Of a stretch of DNA of 64,000 nt, positions 57,363 to 64,000 are shown in pieces. Position 1 is the first letter of the stretch, and every line of letters begins with the position of its first letter. This DNA is from Nelumbo lutea (Eukaryota; Streptophyta; Magnoliopsida; Proteales; Nelumbonaceae): NCBI GenBank assembly GCA_022828595.1, contig JAKGHH010000008.1, forward strand, positions 23,428,378 to 23,492,377. The letters are read 5' to 3'. Made by a program: the position numbers and the translations under genes. Under the pieces are notes generated by a model. It was not told the origin of the DNA and made no database searches. It was given only the letters and a program-made list of their open reading frames with translations.

Positions 57363-59394
57363 AGTATAAGTAATAAGAAATGATTTAAGTACTAATAAAT
57401 TAACAGTAAATATGGCTTTAAATAGAACGGATTGATAAAACAGCTAAAATTAATTGGGGCTTTTATCAAGTCAAACCCGGTAAACCAGATTAAGAGTAGA
57501 GTTGGTTCTGGGTCTGTAAGTATATTGGGTTCTTCTTATTATCAGGTTTGGGACCAGTTTCAGTCCTGACCAAGCTCAGACCCGACCCACCGAAAGCCCC
57601 AAGGCCTTCAAGGCCTTCCACAGTTCCACCCATTCACGTGTTTCACAGAAAGAAAAAATCTTTTTTCTTATGTTGGACAATCCAATTTCTCATTGACTCG
57701 TACAATTAATTAAGACCATTGAACCTGTATGAAGTCAGATTTAATGTTGTTCAGTAGTCTAGTGTCTGGAGATTTGATGAGTTTTCCCTTTCATGACTTA
57801 AGCTTTGGGTCTTAATTGATTAGCTTGCATCATCTCTTAGCTAGAGTGATTTGGACATTCTTGCCTATGTTCCAATATTTCAACGCTGAAATTGATGAGA
57901 GGATGGGCGGAGGAGGCTGGTGGTAGGCGCGACGGTGAGACGGAGGAGGTAGCCGACCGTGTGAACGAAGGCCCAACGTTGAGCCACCAATCACTAATAC
58001 ATTAATAATGGTTGGCCCTCAATTGGGCAAACGTGCTACGACTTCCGACTCTGACTTGTTGACTCTTGACTTGAAGTTTGATTTTGCCCATCTCCTTGTC
58101 TTATTCCATGTTTTCCACCCAAATTGCCTATATTATACGACAGTGAAGAAGTTTGAATATTTATTTTTGCCAATGGAGGATGTATGGGGTTGGGAAGCCT
58201 ATATATATAGATTATATTTTTTGCCACGTGGAGGGGTGATGTGTATTTATTCATGTTCTTTTTATTTCTCATATAAATAAGGCAATGACCATTTTAGCCA
58301 TAAAAACTCATTATTTCCATCCCATTGACCAACTTTTCTCTTTCTCAAAATCCAAAAAAAGAACACCCCCTTAGAGGATTCAAATCTCATTGCATTCCCT
58401 CATTTAACTACTGCCACGAACATGTTTAATTGAATACAATTTCTTAAAATCTCTCTCTCTCTCTCTCTGAGCCGGAGCTAGTTTTGTTTAAGCTATAACA
58501 TATATCTCAAAAGTTTTGAAATGAACTTTATTGTTCATCTATAAATTTCCTAAAAATTTCTTAAAAAGTATTTTAATTTTATTCAATTTCAAAATTTCCA
58601 TCCTGTTTGTTTTAAGCATTTTCATTGCAAACAAAAGACCATTTTACAACATTTGTTAGGAAAAATAATCTGTTACAAGTTGAAGGTGCTAATGACAGAC
58701 CGAAAATGAATTGTGTAGAAGTAATAAGAATACATTCAATAGTTGAGCTTCCTGGAAGTTGCATTCATGCTAATAGCCACCATTACAATTAAAATAATAT
58801 ATCTTTTATTAAATGAGACAACTTTATAATATAATCCACAGTAGTGCTAGGAGAAGCACGTGCCCCATTGAGGTATGGATTTGATTTAGAGTTTGTCAAC
58901 TAACTTGTAGTAATCAGAAGTTTAATTCTTTTTCTTGCTTTTTTTAATAATTTTATAAGGGGTAATAGGTAGGAAGAATGGAGTGTTCTTTTGGACGTGT
59001 GGAATCATGTCCAATGCAACGATGAAAAGCATTCTCCTTTAAGAATAAAGTAGAGATAATCAAGCAACAGAGAATTTGGATTACTCACCTACATCAAGAT
59101 TTGCAAGCAACCAGCTCTCGTCATAATCAAATAACAGTCTCCGTGACTATGTTTTGCTATTCTTTGTATATATGTTCATCTGCACATGCTGTCTCCTCGT
59201 TGAATAGAGTTTTAGTGTATATCCAGCTTTCTATAATAGTCAATTAACAAAGTCTTCGTGCCATCAAACTAGATCCAGTTGCCCAATCACCCTCCCTATC
59301 AATGGATTTGCTGTGCGCACTTGCTTTTTTTGTCATCTAGTACTGTAGCAACAAATATGGACAGTCTGGTCTAGTCAGGATGTGACACAGTGCT
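57363..59394. other. intergenic DNA
   Basis: No gene recognised. A GACCCGACCCACC-rich stretch at 57470-57600 resembles the end of another hAT-like repeat. A (CT)n tract lies at about 58452-58468. The 90-codon frame at 58008 has no recognisable domain. Confidence 0.45.
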
Positions 59395-59691
59395 TAAGGC
59401 TACATTTGAAAATGATACAAATAAGTGTGAATATAAATATGTAGTGTAAAATGGTTTCAATAAAGCATATGCCTTTTTTTATTAGAAATCCACTTGAATA
59501 CAATTTTTTTTTTATTATTGTACTTGTACATCTTATTATTGATATAAATATGCATTGTCAAATATGTGTTTACTGTCATTTGTCAATGCATAAATGTAAT
59601 GTTGTCAAACACACTCAAAAGTGAACCAGAGTACAAATTTACGAGGAATCGGGATTTACACTTCATTTGCATCGTTTCCAAATTAGCCTTA
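59395..59691. mobile_element. MITE with TAAGGCTA terminal repeats
   Basis: Starts TAAGGCTACATTTGAAAATG and ends in the inverted form of TAAGGCTAATTTGGAAACG, about 26 bp of imperfect inverted repeat. A 3-bp TTA duplication is possible, which would suggest the PIF/Harbinger (Tourist) type. The copy at 11368-11590 lies in the B3 gene. Confidence 0.7.
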
Positions 59692-59743
59692 AAAGTAAAA
59701 CCTGGCAGCTGGTTCATGCTAATGCAGTAGTAAACCTTGTTCT

Positions 59744-60470
59744 TTAATTGCATTTGGAAACGTTGCAAATAAGTATAAATGCAAATATGTAAAGTGTAAA
59801 ACGATTCATATAAATTGCAAAGTTGGGATAGTTTTGCACTAACAAATTTACCTTCTTACAAAACAGACTTTTAACTGTAATGGATGCAAACATGAATTTC
59901 AATAAAGCATATGTTTTTTTTTTTTTTTTTATCAAAAGCCCATTTGAATGCAAATTTACTTCTTTTTTATTGATGTACTTTTGGCTCAATTTGGAAAGAG
60001 TACAAATGAAAATATGTATAACACAAATACATACAAAATAATACAAAATATAAGGTTTTACACTCTACATATTTGCATTGTTTTCAAACGCAGCATTTAC
60101 ATCTTATTATCAATGTAATTATGCATTGGTCTGTCATTTGTCAATGCATAAATGTAGTGTTGCCACAAGCAAGAGTGAACCAGAATGCAAATTTACCCTG
60201 AACCAGGATTTTCACTCCATTTGTATCATTCCAAACACAGCCTTAGGTTCGATTTAGAAGAAATATAAATACAAATATGTACAATACAAGTACAAACAAA
60301 ATAATACAAAATACAAGATTTTTCACTCTACATATTTGCATTTGTACTCCTTCCATCAGTTTGGAAAAAGCACAAATAGAGAGTGCAAATACAAAATTTA
60401 TAAATAAAAAATACAAAGTTTTATACTGTATATATTTTTGTATTTGTATTATTTCCAAACTAAACATTAG
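59744..60470. mobile_element. cluster of nested and adjacent MITEs
   Basis: An outer MITE related to 59395-59691 (59744-60245; ends ATTTGGAAACG and its inverse) is interrupted by a shorter MITE (59981-60094) with ends GGCTCAATTTGGAAAGAG and its inverse. A further element-like unit with repeated ACAAAATAATACAAAATAC sequence follows at 60246-60470. The nesting shows at least two insertion waves. Confidence 0.65.
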
Positions 60471-61725
60471 CAATAGAAAATGGGAGTCGCTATTCAATTT
60501 CTAGTGGGTGTACCGTGTAACGGTTTGTAGTTTCAAGCTTTGAGGAATTGGTATGAAGCCATTAACATCCAACTGATTGGAAAGGAAAGATTATCTCAAG
60601 TGGAATCGGAGACAGTCACGACATCGCAAATATTATTTAGTTTGATAACCTTAAGTGGTTTTGATAGACCAAATTCATAAGCTATAATGGTTAGGATTTA
60701 AGAATGACAACCATAAAATTGCTATTTCTATTACTATAGTATGTTAGGAATTCATGTACAGTACTGTATAGAAACATGTTTCACATTATTTATGGTTTGA
60801 AAGCATAATATGATGTAAATGTTACTTCTACATCAAGATTTATAGTCTATCTCAATAAATCATTCAACCTAAAAGCTTAAGATGTTAGGTGAGGTCTCTG
60901 AATAGGTTTTTATTTTTTAACACACCTTCTCATGTGAAAGCTCATTGGGTTTGAAGCATGGGCAAGTACAGACCCACCCATACATTGTGCTGAAATTTAA
61001 TTAACTATAATATGGGCGATAAGACCAAGTAATTCTAAGCATGGCATGAGTGCAAATACACATACCAAAAGAGTATTCAAAAAAGGCTACTTTCGAATTT
61101 TGGCCTACTTTTTGATCGTATAACATTACTTGGTCCTACTATGGTAGAGCTAAAGATTTTTGGCTTACCATAAAGACAAAAGATGACCCACTCAATTCAC
61201 AGGGTAATGTTACAAGTGGATATGATTGGGTAGTGTTCTGTTTGAAGGAAAAAGTAGGAAAAGGAAAGAAAATCTTTACAAACCTTACATAGGTTTTCTT
61301 ACCTTTCCATCTGTTTTCCTACTGTTTCCTTCAGACCAAACATGTTGCGTCTACCTCGTGGTATGGAAGATTCACATAGGAAAGTTTTCATACCAGGTCT
61401 AGGGGGGTGCAACATTCACAGCCCATGCGTACCAAATGAAAATACATACCAATAAAAATAAATGTTCATAGAATTGCAAAATTAGTCTTCTCCCCTTGTT
61501 AATCTTTATCATAAATTTATCGTTCATTCTAAATATTTATTCTAATCTTGAGTTAATTATCGTCTTTCTTTCATTTTGTATTCAATGTGGCTTTGCTCTC
61601 CATAGAGCCAAGGTGCTTATGCTAGATGTAGTGAGTGGGTTAGCTGGATTATTGACAGACAGGGTGCAGATGGGGCCCATTGATACAATGTGGAGAGCTT
61701 GCCCATTTCTGACTGGACGTTGTTG
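60471..61725. other. intergenic DNA
   Basis: No gene. The short frame at 61496-61726 has no recognisable domain. Confidence 0.4.
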
Positions 61726-62590
61726 AAATGTACTTAAACCTCTCCTCATCTTTAAAAGTTGCAAAGATCTCCCCTTACTTTTGGTGTAAAAGTTGCTTAT
61801 TGACCCCTTCCGTTAATTGGCTTAATTCTAGTGAATGGAGAGTGGAAAATTTCCAAACTAGTGACTATCTTTGTGTGTGTACCAAAAAAATTAAAATTTC
61901 ATATTATCAAAATTACCCTTTTAGGATTATTTTCTCATCACTTGAAATAATTTCCGCTTAGTTCCTCTTTTCCAGTTCTGGTGCCCAACTCAATATTGTC
62001 AAGAATTCTACAAAAAACCTTGTGTGCAAACAAAAATACCTACTTGTTGAAGGTGATTTCACACAAATTTTTGAATTTTCTTTGACTTTGTTAAGTTTTT
62101 AGAGGTGGATTTTTTTTTCATGCATTGAATATATTGTTAACCTAAGCTTTTTGTATTTTTTTATTCTTGATTTTTCTTGATCTATTATTGTTTATATAGC
62201 AAGCAGGGCGAGTAAAAAGTATATATAGATCGTACTTGAGTCTAGAACAGATCATACCTTGTTTTGTTATTGTTTATATAGGCAACTTCACTGTTTGTTT
62301 AATACCTGGGTCTACTGGTCAAGGGAGGTCTCTTTGCAACATTTAAAGGTGAGGGGAGGTTTAAGTACTTTTCAGAAACGTCAAGGGAGGGAGGTTTAAG
62401 TATTTTACCCAAAGATGATTCATGGGTATTTTGGGTACTTTAAAAGATTTTGAGCAATAAATATCTATTTCTGTTAAGTTTTTTAACGTGCAACCAACAG
62501 AAGGGGTCAGTAAGCAACTTTTACACCGAAAGTGAGGGGAGGTTTAAGTACATTTCAGAAATGCCAGGGGGTGTTTAAGTATTTTACCCC
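61726..62590. repeat. long inverted-repeat element
   Basis: The left arm (61726-61820) has inverted counterparts at 62322-62378 and 62490-62557. The counterparts share GTACTTAAACCTCCCCTCA-type sequence (left copy CTCTCCTCA) and GGTGTAAAAGTTGCTTA. The two right-hand copies each match a different part of the left arm. It is non-coding and probably a fold-back type transposon with an internal duplication. Confidence 0.6.
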
Positions 62591-62639
62591 TAAAAAAAAG
62601 AGAGAAAAAAAGAAACCATGTCCCTCTTTATGCAAGGCA

Positions 62640-62885
62640 AATAAATTTGTATTGATGCAAAACCATGACAGTGAAAATGATTTGAGTGTAAATTCTGACG
62701 TACTTTTGTTTCAAATTTTAGCTTATTTTGTTTGATTGCAGTACAAATGAAGTAAATTAAGGCATGAAGCAAAATAAAGTAAAATCCAGAGCAAAATTAA
62801 ACAAGAATTTGCAATTTTTACATTTGCACTCCCATACATTTATACTAGCGCAAAATAAGTTTTCACTGCAACCAAAGACAGCCTT
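62640..62885. mobile_element. MITE-like repeat
   Basis: Homologous to 34260-34480. Shared motifs include ATGATTTGAG, GTTTGATTGCA-like sequence and CATTTGCACTC. The end AAGACAGCCTTA resembles the TAAGGCT termini of the MITE cluster. Boundaries approximate. Confidence 0.5.
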
Positions 62886-62977
62886 ATGACCAATTCGACT
62901 TTGGGTCATTCGGAAGCTCCTATATGAAATTGCGTCAAGATCTCCTAGACTAAACACCTTGTAATAACAGGTACACT

Positions 62978-63092
62978 AAAATTCATGGGTGCGGTTTTGA
63001 TTGGTCAAATTCTCAAATGTGAATGTTTTACTATCATATCTACTACTTTCACATTTGAGAATTTGACCAATCAAACCACACCAGTGAATTTT
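62978..63092. repeat. near-perfect fold-back with 44-45 nt arms
   Basis: The left arm 62978-63022 and right arm 63049-63092 are inverted copies with only a few mismatches. The innermost 26 bases (GATTGGTCAAATTCTCAAAT and flanks) match perfectly. The loop is about 26 nt. It is probably a small fold-back MITE; the transcript would form a stable hairpin. Confidence 0.75.
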
Positions 63093-64000
63093 AATAAATT
63101 ATTAAGGTGGTCACCCCTCCACCTGGAGTAAGGTTTAGGGTTAAAAAACACACAAAAATACCACAAGTGAGAAAGCTTAACCTCTAACTTCATTTAGTGT
63201 CATAAATTGGAATACATGTCAATACAAGGGGGGGGTTGTGTGGTCACAATTCATTCCATATCAAGATTTCCACAGCTAGCATTTTCCCACTAAAATATGT
63301 ATATAGAATGAAAGTACATACTAATAAAAAACATTTTCATAAATTTCAAAATTAGGTAGTATTTGATAACATTTTTCAGACAATATAAATGTCTGAAAGA
63401 CTTGCTTTTTAGAGGTAAGAGGCGTTTGAGATCATGCCTACTAAGAGAAAAGACATTTGAAATGGTAAGACATGGTTTTGTATTTTACCATAATCAAATG
63501 CACTTTAGAGTTGATGAAATGATGCTAATTCCTTCATTACCATCATCTATTTAATAGTGATAAATAATAATATTATTTATTTAAATATTATTATTTAATA
63601 ATATCTAAAATATTATTTAATAATTAGAAAAATATTTATTTATTAATAATAATTATAAATTTTTATTTGATATTCTTTTAATGTTATTTTTATTATTTGT
63701 AATATTAGCAAATAATTTATTTCTAGGGATAAAATAGTTAACTTCATAATTTTAGATGTTGGAGAATTGCTCCAACAGTCCAACTCAGATGATCTTATCC
63801 TTTTAGAGCCTCTCAAAACAAAAAATCGTTTTTACTTATTTTCGGATTTCAGACCCAAATAATAGCGTTTTACATCAGTCTTTAGATTTATCAAAAACCA
63901 CCTTAGTCTTCTCCCCTTGTCAATCTTTGTTATAAATTTATCATTCTAAATAAATATTTATTCTAAGCTTGATTTGAATAAAAGTACATACTAATAAAAG
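63093..64000. other. AT-rich intergenic DNA
   Basis: No gene or recognisable element. A G9 run near 63228 and an extremely AT-rich stretch at 63550-63720 stand out. Confidence 0.5.

Noticed and set aside
59744..60504. Minus- and plus-strand frames with many Phe, Ile and Cys residues in the MITE cluster
   Set aside because: They are translations of AT-rich MITE sequence and differ between copies.

Overview
This window is plant nuclear DNA, almost certainly from a flowering plant. It carries intron-containing genes of two plant transcription-factor families (B3/REM and NAC), several Tat-type Ty3/gypsy elements, and AT-rich intergenic DNA packed with hAT, Mutator-like, CACTA and small inverted-repeat elements. 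I cannot name the species. No rRNA, tRNA, CRISPR array or bacterial-type operon was seen.

Layout. 1-8 kb is repeat DNA: a solo LTR sitting inside a MITE, serial direct duplications at 1.1-3.2 kb, and a hAT-type element at 7.9-8.2 kb. 8.95-12.12 kb (+) is a complete four-exon gene for a two-domain B3 protein of 310 residues, with different DNA-transposon remnants in introns 2 and 3. Tail-to-tail with it, at 12.5-12.8 kb (-), lies one exon-like BRCT module resembling the plant RNA polymerase II CTD phosphatase CPL4, with no other exon recognised. 14.95-16.85 kb is the 3' end of a Tat-type element. 19.9-20.1 kb holds an RNase H-like scrap. 21.1-22.9 kb (-) is a complete three-exon NAC gene of 442 residues, followed downstream by a rearranged partial copy of its own 3' end. 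23-34.7 kb is intergenic: AT-rich DNA, a CACTA terminus, a five-unit repeat array upstream of a TATA box, and a possible gene-capturing Mutator-like element.

34.75-56.13 kb is the main structure: two nested LTR retrotransposons, each with its own 5-bp target-site duplication. The outer, older element lies on the minus strand (34757-56126; duplication GAAAC). A younger plus-strand element (37885-49096; duplication GCTTG) is inserted in it. Both have gag, protease, reverse transcriptase, RNase H, a second (archaeal-type) RNase H and integrase. Both also carry an extra ORF on the opposite strand between pol and the 3' LTR, which is the arrangement of the Tat lineage. The truncated third copy at 15-16.8 kb preserves the same antisense ORF. 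All copies are inactivated. The younger one has about ten in-frame stops (eight of them TAG) and a 625-bp tandem duplication inside integrase. The older one has many stops, frameshifts and an internal RT deletion.

56.1-64 kb is again intergenic, with a second hAT-type element with a perfect 8-bp duplication, a cluster of nested MITEs at 59.4-60.5 kb, a long inverted repeat at 61.7-62.6 kb and a near-perfect fold-back at 63.0 kb. The host genes are unrelated regulators and I see no pathway linking them. The coherent multi-gene system in the window is the Tat retrotransposon family.
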